DNA from: Marinoscillum sp.
GTDB taxonomy: Bacteria > Bacteroidota > Bacteroidia > Cytophagales > Cyclobacteriaceae
NCBI GenBank assembly: GCA_024305105.1
Contig: JAMWZA010000029.1
Location: 1-45,487 of the forward strand
DNA: 45,487 nt
Direction: 5' to 3'
Position numbers and translations under genes: made by a program. The notes below the pieces were generated by a model. That model had not been told where the DNA came from, ran no database searches, and saw nothing but the letters and a program-made list of their open reading frames with translations. Within the stretch, counting starts at the first letter, position 1, and each line of letters begins with the position of its first letter. Positions 8,847 to 18,680 of this stretch are shown in pieces.

Positions 8847-8883
8847 TTAAAAGAGTCTGCCCAGTTCTGGGTGGCTCTTTTAA
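8847..8883 (+). terminator. Intra-operon hairpin, terminator or attenuator
   Basis: Perfect 9-bp arms TTAAAAGAG (8847-8855) and CTCTTTTAA (8875-8883) enclose a second GC-rich stem, CCCAG/CTGGG (8860-8871). The T-rich right arm could serve as the U-tract. It lies just after the lipoprotein stop and before the GH16 start. It may end part of the transcripts or protect the upstream mRNA, giving different doses of the two halves of the operon. Confidence 0.65.
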
Positions 8884-8908
8884 GTCTTAAAATTCAAATC
8901 CAGTGAAC

Positions 8909-10015
8909 ATGTTCAGAAGAAAACTTTACCTCTTGATTGTTCTAATAGCTTTCAGTTTTGGCTGTGAGGAAGAAAAGGCGGTAGACCCCAATGAACCCAC
9001 ATTCCTTAATGTTACCATCAATGTGGATGAAGCGGACGGCAGTACGGTAACTGTTGAGGCGGAGAGTGACCATACGGTGGAATACACCTTTGATGCTGGC
9101 GATGGTTCAGAGCTTCAGACCAATGAGTCTGGTAGTTTCACTCACACTTATGAGTCTACCGGCATCTATGCGATTGAAGTGCGTGCTTATGCTGCATCTG
9201 CGAGATATCGCTCGTTTGAGTCTGACGTTAAGATTGAAATTGGAGATGGAGGCCCAACCAATGGTGACGATGGCTATGAGACACCTATATCGTATGATGG
9301 GATGGAGTTAGTCTGGCAAGATGAATTTAACGGTGACGCGCTGGATTTGACCAAATGGAATTATGAGATCGGTGACGGTTGCCCAAACCTCTGCGGATGG
9401 GGTAACAACGAACTGCAATATTACCGGGAAGAAAACACGAAGGTAAATGATGGTAAACTGACCATTACTGCTCAAAATCAAAATTTCTCTGGCAGATCAT
9501 ATACATCGAGCAGAATAACGACACAGGACAAATATGAATTTCAATATGGGAGAGTAGATATCAGGGCAAAAATGCCCGAAGGTCAGGGCATATGGCCTGC
9601 GCTTTGGATGCTTGGTGCCAATATTAATCAGGTAAGCTGGCCAGCATGTGGTGAGGTAGATATCATGGAAATGATTGGTGGAGGCGATGGTCGGGATAAT
9701 GTTACCCACGGAACAGTACATTGGGATGATGGTGGATATGCCTCATACAGTGGCAGCAAAAAGCTAGCATCGGGGAATTTGAGTGATCAGTATTATGTCT
9801 ATACCATTATATGGACCGATCAGTCTATCAGGTGGTTTATTAATGATGAGCAGTTCCATGTCATCAATATTGCGCCAGCTGGGCTCTCAGAGTTTAGAGC
9901 AGATTTTTTCTTCATCATGAACATAGCCGTAGGAGGAAACTGGCCAGGAAACCCCAACGCAAATACACAATTTCCTCAGGAGATGAATGTCGATTACATC
10001 AGAGTATTCCAGTAA
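8909..10015 (+). CDS. GH16 beta-1,3-glucanase (laminarinase-like) lipoprotein with PKD-like domain
   Basis: About 368 residues from ATG 8909; a GTG two codons earlier is possible. The signal peptide with lipobox FSFGC predicts outer-membrane lipidation. A PKD/Ig-like domain spans residues ~30-110 (VEYTFDAGDGSELQTNESG, HTYES). The GH16 catalytic domain starts near residue 130 (LVWQDEFNGDALDLTKWNYE). It contains the signature GEVDIMEMIGG, with nucleophile E249 and acid/base E254 counted from ATG 8909, and the later NIAVGGNWPG and VDYIRVFQ strands. This signature and the LCGWGNNELQYY stretch are characteristic of laminarinase-type endo-beta-1,3-glucanases. It probably cuts the polysaccharide at the cell surface before SusCD import. 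Family certainty is high; exact linkage preference is inferred. Confidence 0.92.
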   Translation: MFRRKLYLLIVLIAFSFGCEEEKAVDPNEPTFLNVTINVDEADGSTVTVEAESDHTVEYTFDAGDGSELQTNESGSFTHTYESTGIYAIEVRAYAASARYRSFESDVKIEIGDGGPTNGDDGYETPISYDGMELVWQDEFNGDALDLTKWNYEIGDGCPNLCGWGNNELQYYREENTKVNDGKLTITAQNQNFSGRSYTSSRITTQDKYEFQYGRVDIRAKMPEGQGIWPALWMLGANINQVSWPACGEVDIMEMIGGGDGRDNVTHGTVHWDDGGYASYSGSKKLASGNLSDQYYVYTIIWTDQSIRWFINDEQFHVINIAPAGLSEFRADFFFIMNIAVGGNWPGNPNANTQFPQEMNVDYIRVFQ

Positions 10016-10043
10016 AACTGAAAAGGACAATAACCATTAAGAA

Positions 10044-13000
10044 ATGAAAAAGAATTTAACATTAGTGCTGTTTATGCTCGTTTCAATCTGGGCATTCGGT
10101 CAACGAACAATTTCAGGTACCGTATCTGATGGAGAAACCGGGGAAACATTGCCTGGTGTAACCATTTTGCAGAAAGGTACGAGCAATGGAACCATTACAA
10201 GTATGGATGGTGAGTATACCATTTCCATTCCAGAAGATGGAGCAACACTTACTTATTCCTTTGTAGGATATAAAACAAGGGAGGTTCAGGTAGGTGATAA
10301 AACGATCATCGATATGGCATTGGATCTCGATATTTCTGAACTGAACGAAGTGGTTGTGATCGGGTATGGAGTGCAAAAGAAGAAAGTACTTACAGGATCA
10401 ATAGAAAGTGTTTCTTCTGAAGAAATCAATTCAACACCTGTAGTTCGTGTGGATCAGGCTTTACAAGGAAGAGCCGCTGGAGTTCAGCTACTAAATCAGT
10501 CAGGTCAGCCTGGCGAACGCCCGAGTATTAGAATACGCGGTATTGGAACTGATGGAAATGCGGATCCACTTATTCTTGTAGATGGAATAGCTGTGGCGAG
10601 CATTGACAACCTGAATCCAGCCGATATCAAATCGATGGAAGTATTAAAAGATGCCGCATCAACTTCAATATACGGTGCTCGTGCAGCAAATGGAGTAATT
10701 CTGATTACCACCAAGTCTGGTAATAAAGAAGGTAAGGTTTCTGTAACGTATTCAGGCTACTACGGTATCCAGAATGCTGCTAAAAAGGTGAATCTATTAG
10801 ATGCGAATGAGTATCAACAAGTAATGGCACAAGCAGGAGCTAGAAAACTGGATGGTTCTGATATTGATCCGAATCAAATTCCAAACAGCAATACTGACTG
10901 GCAAGAGGAACTATTTACAGCAAATGCTCCAATGCAGAGTCATTATATTGGTGTAGAAGGAGGGAGTCAAAAAACGGCTTTCGCATCCAGTATATCTTAT
11001 TTCGATCAGCAAGGGATCATTGGTGGTGACAAATCTAGGTTCGAGCGCTACACGGCAAGACTTAATACGAGAACGGACGTAAACGATGTGTTTAGCTGGG
11101 GAAATACGCTAACTCTTACTCATCTGGTAACCCGTGGCGTAACGAGTAACGGGTCATTTAATGGAGCTTATAGCAGCGCATTAAATTTAGATCCTTTAAC
11201 ACCGGTATTCCAAACCAACGAAACGCTTCTGGGGCAACCCCCATATTCCGTAGAGCCAGTAGTCACAGATGGAAATGGGAATATTTATGGAATATCTCAG
11301 TATGTAGCAGGTGAGGTAGTCAACCCACTAGCCAGACTTGAGCTGCTGAATCAGGTTGTAGAGAAGGACCAGGTCTTAGGGAATTTATTTGCACAAGTGG
11401 AACCGATAGATGGTCTTCAATTCAAAACCAGCCTTGGCGTTGATGTCAGCTATTTGGACATTAGCTCTTATCAGCCACTTTATTTTTTAACAGGTACCTT
11501 TAATAATACGGCCACTACCAACATGGGTCAACAGATACAGAGAAACTCTGTATTGCAATGGGAGAACACTGCCAATTATGTGAAAGAGATCGGTAATCAT
11601 CGATTTAACGTTTTAGTGGGTACGACCACTTTGGATAATAACTGGCAAGTACTATCTGGCGGCGGCCAGGGGATAGACACGAGTAACCCAAATCTTATTT
11701 ATTTAAACTTGACTGTTGATTCTACGCAAACGTCTGGTGGAACGGCTTCTCGTACTACAAGAGCGTCGATTTTCTCAAGGTTACTGTATGACTATAACGA
11801 TCGCATATCCTTCTCAGCCACTCAGCGAAGAGATGGGTCTTCCAACTTTGGTACAAATAACAAATTTGCCAATTTTTGGTCATTTGGAGCGAGTTGGGTA
11901 ATAAATGAAGAACCATTTTTCCCGACCTGGAGACCATTAAGTTTATTAAAACTAAGAGGTTCGTGGGGACAAAACGGGAATGATCGAATCGGTACGTTCC
12001 TATATGAGTCTACTGTGGATTTCAATATTGCTTACAATATGGCGAATGGTGCTATTCTAGGAGCTATTCCGGCTTTCCTTGAAAACCAGGACATTCGGTG
12101 GGAGTCATCCGAGCAGTTAGATATCGGACTCGAAACTGGGTTTTTCCAGAATAAGCTAACGGCAACATTTGACTATTACAAGAAAACCACAAAAGACCTC
12201 TTGCAAAATGTTACAGCTGTGTCTTCGCTTGGTCAGGACTTGCGAGTTGCCAATGTTGGAGAGATGGTCAATGAAGGATTTGAAATCACCATGGAGTGGA
12301 GAGAAAACAAAGGTGATTTTGGCTACTCCATCGGGGCAAATGCAACGTACAACCAAAATACCATGACACAAGTGGCTAATGAAGCAGGATTTATTTCTGG
12401 AGCCAGTTGGGCGCTTTCTGGCGAGGTAACCAGAACCTATGAGGGCCATCCAGTGGTCTCATTTTATGGTTTTAAAACAGATGGAATTTTCCAGAATCAA
12501 AGTGAAGTATTCTCTCATATCAGTAATGAAGGTGACGTACTGCAGCCAAATGCTCAGCCAGGGGACATACGCTATGTAGATGTAGATGGCGATGGTGTGA
12601 TATCTGATGCCGACCGAACGATCATTGGAAGCCCTCTACCAGACTGGACGATTGGTTCAAACCTCTCAGCAAACTATAAGGGGTTTGATATCTCAATGTT
12701 GCTAATTGGGCAGTATGGCCTGGAAATATTTAATGGTATGAACAGACCGGATATTGTTACTTCAAACCGACAATCTTACATATTGGATCAATGGACAGAG
12801 GAAAATCCGAGTCAGACAATTCCGAGATTTTCTGCAAACGATCCAAATAAAAACTACACCAGAGCAACTGATATGATCAATATAGAAGATGGATCTTATT
12901 TGCGTGTAAAAAATGTACAAATTGGCTATCGTATTCCAACGAGCCTTCTTGATAAAATGCGTGCATCCAATTGGAGAGTGTACCTCTCAGCAGAAAACTT

Positions 13001-13148
13001 GTTTACGTTGACTGGATATAGCGGAGCTGATCCGGAAGTGGGTTCTACCGTTTCTGATGGCAATGTTAATATTCGAGATACAGGTATTGACAGAGGGATT
13101 TATCCTCAGGCCAGAACATTCCGAGTTGGTACTTCCATCACATTTTAA
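10044..13148 (+). CDS. susC: SusC-like TonB-dependent outer-membrane glycan transporter
   Basis: A 1034-residue protein of usual SusC length. The signal peptide ends near AFGQ. The carboxypeptidase-regulatory-like domain (residues ~21-100, GTVSDGETGETLPGVTI) is followed by a TonB-box-like stretch (NEVVVIGYGVQKKKVLTGSI). The plug domain (VDQALQGRAAGVQLLNQSG, RIRGIGTDGNADPLILVDGI, SIYGARAANGVILITTK) precedes a long beta-barrel that ends in a terminal phenylalanine (VGTSITF). It lies 28 bases after GH16 and 27 bases before SusD. It would form the transport channel capped by SusD and take up oligosaccharides released by the surface GH16. Flanking GH16 and GH3 enzymes point to beta-1,3-glucan. It shows no internal disruption. 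Confidence 0.95.
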   Translation: MKKNLTLVLFMLVSIWAFGQRTISGTVSDGETGETLPGVTILQKGTSNGTITSMDGEYTISIPEDGATLTYSFVGYKTREVQVGDKTIIDMALDLDISELNEVVVIGYGVQKKKVLTGSIESVSSEEINSTPVVRVDQALQGRAAGVQLLNQSGQPGERPSIRIRGIGTDGNADPLILVDGIAVASIDNLNPADIKSMEVLKDAASTSIYGARAANGVILITTKSGNKEGKVSVTYSGYYGIQNAAKKVNLLDANEYQQVMAQAGARKLDGSDIDPNQIPNSNTDWQEELFTANAPMQSHYIGVEGGSQKTAFASSISYFDQQGIIGGDKSRFERYTARLNTRTDVNDVFSWGNTLTLTHLVTRGVTSNGSFNGAYSSALNLDPLTPVFQTNETLLGQPPYSVEPVVTDGNGNIYGISQYVAGEVVNPLARLELLNQVVEKDQVLGNLFAQVEPIDGLQFKTSLGVDVSYLDISSYQPLYFLTGTFNNTATTNMGQQIQRNSVLQWENTANYVKEIGNHRFNVLVGTTTLDNNWQVLSGGGQGIDTSNPNLIYLNLTVDSTQTSGGTASRTTRASIFSRLLYDYNDRISFSATQRRDGSSNFGTNNKFANFWSFGASWVINEEPFFPTWRPLSLLKLRGSWGQNGNDRIGTFLYESTVDFNIAYNMANGAILGAIPAFLENQDIRWESSEQLDIGLETGFFQNKLTATFDYYKKTTKDLLQNVTAVSSLGQDLRVANVGEMVNEGFEITMEWRENKGDFGYSIGANATYNQNTMTQVANEAGFISGASWALSGEVTRTYEGHPVVSFYGFKTDGIFQNQSEVFSHISNEGDVLQPNAQPGDIRYVDVDGDGVISDADRTIIGSPLPDWTIGSNLSANYKGFDISMLLIGQYGLEIFNGMNRPDIVTSNRQSYILDQWTEENPSQTIPRFSANDPNKNYTRATDMINIEDGSYLRVKNVQIGYRIPTSLLDKMRASNWRVYLSAENLFTLTGYSGADPEVGSTVSDGNVNIRDTGIDRGIYPQARTFRVGTSITF

Positions 13149-13175
13149 TTTCTAAGACTACTAATCATTAAAGTC

Positions 13176-14723
13176 ATGAAAAAGATATTCATAACATTTT
13201 TGTCAATAGCGATACTCTCTTCCTGCTCAGAGGATTACCTAACACTTGAGCCTCAGGCTACCTTGTTTTCAAGTAATTACTTTAGCACAGTAGAGGAAGT
13301 TGAAGGCGCACTTATTGCCACGTATGATGTGCTCGGTCATCAAAAGGGGACAAACCTGAGCTGGTCGCCTACGTTGACCATGTCAGAGATTCTATCTGAT
13401 GATGCCTATGCAGGAGGGCAAGACGCAGGTGACGGTGCAGAAGAGGATGAACTCAATCGGTTTACCATATCTACCGCCAATGACATTGTGCGATCCATCT
13501 GGAAAAGAAATTACTTCGGTATTTACCGGGCGAATTTTACCATCGAAAATGCTTTGGAGTTGGAGAACGTCAATCCAACTGATGTCGACCGGATCGTCGC
13601 AGAAGCCAGGTTTTTAAGAGCGTGGTTTCATTTTGAGTTGGTTCGGTTTTTTGAGAATGTACCCATGTTCACCACAGTCCCAAAAGGTCTGGCTGAAGGT
13701 AATCGCCCACAGGAAGATCCTGCTGTTGTTTACAATCAAATTGCTTCGGATCTGGTAGAGGCTATTCCAAGCCTTCCTACCCAAATCGGAACAGGAAGAG
13801 CTACAAAATGGTCAGCACAGGCCCTGTTGGCCAGAGTCTTTTTATTTGAAAGAGGCGTATATGGTAATGGACTTACTGCTGGTAACACGATTGTAGATCA
13901 GGCTTATGTATTGACTCAGCTGGAAGATTTGATTGCAAATAGTGGTCATGATTTATTTCCAGATTATGATGAGATGTTTACAATGGCGAATGAGTTTAGT
14001 GTGGAGAGTGTTTTTGAGGTCTCTTATGCTGGAGAGCCGGTAGGAGGAGATTGGGGTTCTGAGCAATATGTAGAAGGAAACCTGGCTGCTCAGCTTATGG
14101 GTCCACGTGTTACTGGTGGTACCACATTTTATCGTGGATGGGCATTTGCGACGGTATCAGAGAAGAGATATCAAGACATGCAAGGTGATCCAAGGTTGGA
14201 TGCAACAATACTAACTCAACCTCAAATTCTTTCTGAGAGTGGTGTAACACTAAATACGGGTTCCTACCAGTACACAGGCTATTACAACAACAAGTACACC
14301 ACTCGATTGTCTGATCGCGGAACAGTTGGGACACCAGAGCTGCACAACATGTCCAATTATCGAGCAATTAGATATGCAGATGTACTGTTAATGGTAGCTG
14401 AGTTAAGTCAGGATGCAAGTTATATCAACCTTGTTCGGAATCGTGTAGGATTAGGCCCTGTAAGCTATAGTGAGCAAGCTCTTTTTCAGGAAAGAGCAAG
14501 AGAACTTGCTGGTGAGGGACTTAGGTATTTTGATGTGCTCAGAAGAGGAGTTTCAGTTGCACAACAAGAGTTAAGTATTACTAATCAGGTTGGAGCCATG
14601 TATTCTGGAGATCCTGCAATTTACGAGGTAACTTTCAACGCAGAAACCAGAGGATTTTTACCAATTCCTCAGGTGGAAATTGATTTGTCAAATGGGGTTC
14701 TTGAACAAAATGATGGTTATTAA
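13176..14723 (+). CDS. susD: SusD/RagB-like surface glycan-binding lipoprotein
   Basis: A 515-residue lipoprotein with signal peptide and lipobox LSSC, followed by EDYLTLEPQATLFSSNYF, the standard SusD N-terminal pattern. TPR-like helices include IYRANFTIENALELENV and AEARFLRAWFHFELVRFFENVP. The C-terminal SusD segment has NYRAIRYADVLLMVAE, then FQERARELAGEGLRYFDVLRRG and FLPIPQVEIDLSNG. It sits directly after SusC and forms the lid of the SusCD import complex. Glycan contact residues cannot be identified from sequence alone. Confidence 0.95.
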   Translation: MKKIFITFLSIAILSSCSEDYLTLEPQATLFSSNYFSTVEEVEGALIATYDVLGHQKGTNLSWSPTLTMSEILSDDAYAGGQDAGDGAEEDELNRFTISTANDIVRSIWKRNYFGIYRANFTIENALELENVNPTDVDRIVAEARFLRAWFHFELVRFFENVPMFTTVPKGLAEGNRPQEDPAVVYNQIASDLVEAIPSLPTQIGTGRATKWSAQALLARVFLFERGVYGNGLTAGNTIVDQAYVLTQLEDLIANSGHDLFPDYDEMFTMANEFSVESVFEVSYAGEPVGGDWGSEQYVEGNLAAQLMGPRVTGGTTFYRGWAFATVSEKRYQDMQGDPRLDATILTQPQILSESGVTLNTGSYQYTGYYNNKYTTRLSDRGTVGTPELHNMSNYRAIRYADVLLMVAELSQDASYINLVRNRVGLGPVSYSEQALFQERARELAGEGLRYFDVLRRGVSVAQQELSITNQVGAMYSGDPAIYEVTFNAETRGFLPIPQVEIDLSNGVLEQNDGY

Positions 14724-14822
14724 TAACAAACTCTACATCGTTTTTATTCTTATATGTTGGGATCAATGCTTTCTCACAACTAGCTTGCAATCGGGAAGTA
14801 TTTACATAAAATTGATAGTATA

Positions 14823-15647
14823 ATGAAGTATATATTTATATCAACATGTCTGTTGGTAACGGGACTATATATGTCCAGATGTTCGGAAGTAAATAGCTCA
14901 GGTAACAAATCTGAAAGCGTAGAAATGGTGTGGTCTGATGACTTTGAGGGGGATGATTTAAACTCAGACAAGTGGACCCCAATAATTGGAGACGGCTGCC
15001 CTGAAAACTGTGGCTTTGGAAATAATGAACTCCAATACTATAGCAATCAACCTCAAAATGTTACGGTATCTGACGGTACATTGAAAATTACGGCATGCAA
15101 GGATTCAGTCAATGAGCAATCATACACCAGTGCCAAATTAGTATCCAAGGCCAAAGGAGATTGGAAATATGGACGCATCGAAGTGAAAGCCAAGTTGCCC
15201 GAAGGTAAAGGCACCTGGCCAGCGATCTGGATGCTTCCTACGCTCGATCGCAAAATGAAATGGCCACTGGATGGCGAAATCGATATCATGGAACATGTAG
15301 GGTACAATCAAGGAATGGTTTATGGGACAATTCATACCAAAAAGTACAATCACATAGAAGGAACACAGAAATCAGATTCGATTTATTTAGAAGATGCCAG
15401 CGAAGTGTTTCATGTTTATGGCCTGGACTGGGATCAAGAAAAAATGGTCTGGTCAGTAGATGGAAAAGAATACCTAACAATAACAAAAGATAACGAAGAC
15501 TATAAAGGCTGGCCTTTCGATCAGGAATACCACCTAATACTTAATCTGGCGGTTGGTGGAAACTGGGGCGGTAAATATGGAGTAGATGACTCTATCTGGC
15601 CTCAGACTATGGAAATTGATTATGTAAACGTTTATCAAAAACAATGA
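14823..15647 (+). CDS. Second GH16 beta-1,3-glucanase, single-domain
   Basis: A 274-residue enzyme made of a signal peptide and a GH16 domain with no accessory module. It starts with WSDDFEGDDLNSDKWTPIIG and carries the signature GEIDIMEHVG with nucleophile E152 and acid/base E157, then NLAVGGNWGG and IDYVNVYQKQ. The signal peptide has a Cys at residue 20 (YMSRC), but Arg at -1 is unusual for a lipobox, so lipidation is uncertain. Export and periplasmic action on imported oligosaccharides are also possible. The stop overlaps the GH3 start (ATGA, 15644-15647), coupling the two enzymes. Beta-1,3-glucan specificity is inferred from similarity to the first GH16 and from the GH3 neighbour. Confidence 0.9.
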   Translation: MKYIFISTCLLVTGLYMSRCSEVNSSGNKSESVEMVWSDDFEGDDLNSDKWTPIIGDGCPENCGFGNNELQYYSNQPQNVTVSDGTLKITACKDSVNEQSYTSAKLVSKAKGDWKYGRIEVKAKLPEGKGTWPAIWMLPTLDRKMKWPLDGEIDIMEHVGYNQGMVYGTIHTKKYNHIEGTQKSDSIYLEDASEVFHVYGLDWDQEKMVWSVDGKEYLTITKDNEDYKGWPFDQEYHLILNLAVGGNWGGKYGVDDSIWPQTMEIDYVNVYQKQ

Positions 15648-17908
15648 AACACTTATTCAGTACCCTTCTTCTTTCGATAGCTATTATCAGTCAGGCTCAA
15701 ATGAGCGATACTGAAATTGACAAAAAAGTTGATAGTCTGTTGTCTGCAATGACTCTGGCAGAAAAAGTAGGTCAGACCAACATGTACAATGGTCCCTGGG
15801 AGTTTACAGGACCGGTTCCTCAGGATGAAAACAGTCAATTAAAGGCTGATAACATAAAGAAAGGATATGTGGGAGGCATGATCAATGTACTTACTGCAAA
15901 AGGAACAAGAGAGGCTCAGCGAATGGCTGTGGAAAATAGCCGGCTGGGAATTCCTTTGATATTTGGGTATGATGTCATCCACGGATACAAAACGATGTTG
16001 CCCGTCCCAATCGGGCAAGCTTCTTCTTGGGACTTTGATGGTGTGAAAAAAGGAGCACAATTAGCCGCACGAGAAACAGCCGCCAGTGGCGTTCACTGGA
16101 CGTTTTCGCCAATGATCGACGTGAGTTACGATGCTCGCTGGGGAAGAATAATGGAAGGAGCTGGAGAGGATCCTTACTTAACTTCAGTGATGGCAAAAGC
16201 GTGGATAGAAGGCTATCAAGGTGATGACTTATCAGACCCCCTCACAATTGCGGCTTGTGCCAAACACTTTGCTGGGTATGCATTTGCCGAGGCAGGTCGT
16301 GATTACAACACGGCCGACGTATCCAGTCAGACACTTTACAATGTGATATTACCTCCATTCAAAGCAGCAGTGGAGGCTGGCGCAGCTACATTTATGAATT
16401 CCTTTAATGACGTGAGTGGTGTTCCAGCTACGGCTGATGACTACCTGCAGCGAGAAATTCTAAAGGGAAAATGGGGGTTTGAGGGATTCATGGTTTCAGA
16501 CTGGGGCTCTATTGGTGAAATTATGACTCATGGTGTGGCGCGGGATTCAGCGCATGCTGGTGAGCTGGCTTTTACTGCGGGCAGTGATATGGATATGGAG
16601 TCAAGGATTTATGAGTTCTATCTGGCCGATTTAGTGGGGAGTGGAACCATTAGTGAAGACCTATTAGATGATGCTGTAAGTAGAATTCTTAGAATCAAAT
16701 ACAAACTAGGACTATTTGATGATCCGTATAGATACTCCAACGAGTCACTCGAAAAATCCGAAGTATTTAGTGCTAAAAATAAGGAAATAGCTAAAGGTAT
16801 AGCCAGAAGCTCAATGGTGTTACTCAAAAATGAAGGAGCATTATTGCCATTGAATAAAACAGTCAAATCCATCGCCGTAATAGGTCAGCTGGCCAATAGC
16901 AAAGATGTGCCACTTGGAAACTGGAGAGCTCAGGCTGTGGCGAATAGTGCTGTTTCTTTGGAAGAGGGTATTCGTAATGCCGTAGATTCTAAAACGAAAG
17001 TTACTTTTGCTCAGGGCTATACGCTCACAAAAGGCAGACGTGATTTTATCCATGAGTTAACCTGGGTAGATGATCAGGGTGAGGGTTTTGAAGAAGCTAT
17101 TGAAGTTGCCAAATCTGCTGAAGTGGTCGTTTTGGCGCTTGGTGAGGATTGTTACCAGACCGGAGAGGGTAGAAGTCAGGCAGATATCGGGTTGAAGGGG
17201 CAACAACTCGAACTCTTCCTCAGGGTTATGGAAGTGAATCCCAATGTGGTGGTGGTGCTGATGAATGGTAGACCTTTGGCCATACCAGAAGTAGCCACCA
17301 AAGCTCCAGCAATTCTAGAGACATGGTTTGGTGGTTCAGAAGCTGGTAATGCCATTGCTGATATTTTATTTGGAAATTACAACCCTTCAGGAAAGTTGCC
17401 CGTGTCATTTCCTCATCATGTGGGCCAGGAGCCGCTTCATTATGATCGTAAGCGTACCGGAAGACCAGTTACCAACGAGTTTGATAATGGCCTGGTGTTT
17501 TGGTCCCATTATACTGATATGACGAATGAGGCTCTTTTCCCATTTGGTCATGGATTGAGCTATTCCTCATTTGAGTATGACGATTTAAACTTGACACCCA
17601 CTGAAGATGGAGTTATGGTCAACGTGAAAGTGTCAAACGTGTCAGAGCTGGCCGGAAAAGAAACAGTACAAGTTTACATCTGGGATAAGGTAGCCAGTTT
17701 GTCACAACCAATAAAGCGACTGGTCGATTTCAAGCAAGTATCAATTGCAGCCGGAGATTCACAGCAAATTACGTTTACCCTAACCAAAGAAGACCTTGGT
17801 TTTTATACGAATAATTATGAGTTTGTTGTGGAAGATGGTGAGTTTGAGATTATGGTGGGAACAAGCTCAAGAGACCATATAAAGCAATCTATTGACCTAA
17901 CCTTTTAA
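15644..17908 (+). CDS. bglX: GH3 beta-glucosidase (BglX-type)
   Basis: A 754-residue exported enzyme with signal peptide (MKHLFSTLLLSIAIISQAQ) and the full three-domain GH3 layout. The (beta/alpha)8 barrel holds the substrate-binding KHFAGYAFAEAGRDYN block and the nucleophile D286 in FMVSDWGS. The alpha/beta sandwich contains VVLALGEDCYQTGEG..S and NVVVVLMNGRPLAIPE. The C-terminal fibronectin-III-like domain starts near residue 650 (VNVKVSNVSELAGKETVQVYI). Such enzymes release glucose from the non-reducing ends of beta-glucan oligosaccharides in the periplasm. It is the last PUL gene. Its stop overlaps the stop of the next, convergent gene. Confidence 0.94.
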   Translation: MKHLFSTLLLSIAIISQAQMSDTEIDKKVDSLLSAMTLAEKVGQTNMYNGPWEFTGPVPQDENSQLKADNIKKGYVGGMINVLTAKGTREAQRMAVENSRLGIPLIFGYDVIHGYKTMLPVPIGQASSWDFDGVKKGAQLAARETAASGVHWTFSPMIDVSYDARWGRIMEGAGEDPYLTSVMAKAWIEGYQGDDLSDPLTIAACAKHFAGYAFAEAGRDYNTADVSSQTLYNVILPPFKAAVEAGAATFMNSFNDVSGVPATADDYLQREILKGKWGFEGFMVSDWGSIGEIMTHGVARDSAHAGELAFTAGSDMDMESRIYEFYLADLVGSGTISEDLLDDAVSRILRIKYKLGLFDDPYRYSNESLEKSEVFSAKNKEIAKGIARSSMVLLKNEGALLPLNKTVKSIAVIGQLANSKDVPLGNWRAQAVANSAVSLEEGIRNAVDSKTKVTFAQGYTLTKGRRDFIHELTWVDDQGEGFEEAIEVAKSAEVVVLALGEDCYQTGEGRSQADIGLKGQQLELFLRVMEVNPNVVVVLMNGRPLAIPEVATKAPAILETWFGGSEAGNAIADILFGNYNPSGKLPVSFPHHVGQEPLHYDRKRTGRPVTNEFDNGLVFWSHYTDMTNEALFPFGHGLSYSSFEYDDLNLTPTEDGVMVNVKVSNVSELAGKETVQVYIWDKVASLSQPIKRLVDFKQVSIAAGDSQQITFTLTKEDLGFYTNNYEFVVEDGEFEIMVGTSSRDHIKQSIDLTF

Positions 17909-18561
17909 GTAGATTTGAGCTGGCTTAATGCCCATTTATTGATGGTCATAGCCAGCTCTTCAATTATCTCCTGTTCTGATTTACCATATTTCTTAGCCAT
18001 TTTGAAGCTGTGATCCGCATGATCAACTCTAAAAAGTGATGCATTTTGTTGTTTAGAGATCACCTCATCAATTAGGTCATTATCTGCCAGTTTGTCTTTC
18101 GTTCCTTGTAGGAATAATTGAGAAACCTGAATCGATGACAAATGATCTGCTCGCTTAATTGATGGCTTACCTGGAGCATGTAGTGGAAATCCAAGATAAA
18201 TCAATCCTCTAATTAGATGTTGGTTAGATTGCTCAGCTAACCAATGCGAAGACATGCGGCCTCCATATGATTTTCCACCTATAAAAATAGGTACATCTGG
18301 ATAAGATGATTGTACCTGCTGATATGCCTGATCAATATCTGCAATAGACTTTTGGCTCGAGGTTGGAAACTTTTTACCCACACTCATGTAGCTAAAATTA
18401 AACCGAACTACCGTGGCATTTTTCAAACTCAGTGAATGCGCAATGGACTGCATGAAATGGTGATCCATTCCGGCTCCAGCTCCATGTGTAAAGAGGAATA
18501 CATACTTAGTATTATTGGAGGAATCCACTGAAAAATTCTGATTTTTGGTTTGTTTGTTCAT
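17905..18561 (-). CDS. Alpha/beta hydrolase of the KANL3/Tex30 type
   Basis: A 218-residue cytoplasmic protein with no signal peptide. The early FLFTHGAGAGMDHHFMQSI block (oxyanion-hole HGAGAG) and the nucleophile elbow GGKSYGGRMSSHW (Ser in GxSxGG) mark the KANL3/Tex30 alpha/beta-hydrolase family. A later DHADHSFK supplies the expected histidine, and FLQGTKDKLADNDLI supplies the acid. Substrates of this family are generally unknown. The stop codon is read from the same TTAA palindrome (17905-17908) as the GH3 stop on the opposite strand. It is not obviously part of the PUL. Confidence 0.8.
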   Translation of the reverse strand: MNKQTKNQNFSVDSSNNTKYVFLFTHGAGAGMDHHFMQSIAHSLSLKNATVVRFNFSYMSVGKKFPTSSQKSIADIDQAYQQVQSSYPDVPIFIGGKSYGGRMSSHWLAEQSNQHLIRGLIYLGFPLHAPGKPSIKRADHLSSIQVSQLFLQGTKDKLADNDLIDEVISKQQNASLFRVDHADHSFKMAKKYGKSEQEIIEELAMTINKWALSQLKST

Positions 18562-18680
18562 GTCATTTCTCTTTTTTCGTCGAAAATTTTAGTCGACCAT
18601 CTATGGTTTAATTGCCTCAAGCAGTTATTTGGTTGCTTAACCGGTTTCGGGTTGATGCTTGTCCAAACGCACTCACTTGT

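Noticed and set aside
17905-17908. Overlapping stop codons of GH3 and the hydrolase (and the similar CTAG at 40508-40511) as a special signal
   Set aside because: TTAA and CTAG are self-complementary, so convergent stops can share them by chance. No hairpin or other structure supports a function.
18562-18620. Short dyad GTCGA...TCGAC upstream of the hydrolase as an operator
   Set aside because: The arms are only five bases long in AT-rich DNA, with no repeat elsewhere in the window and no regulator nearby to bind it.
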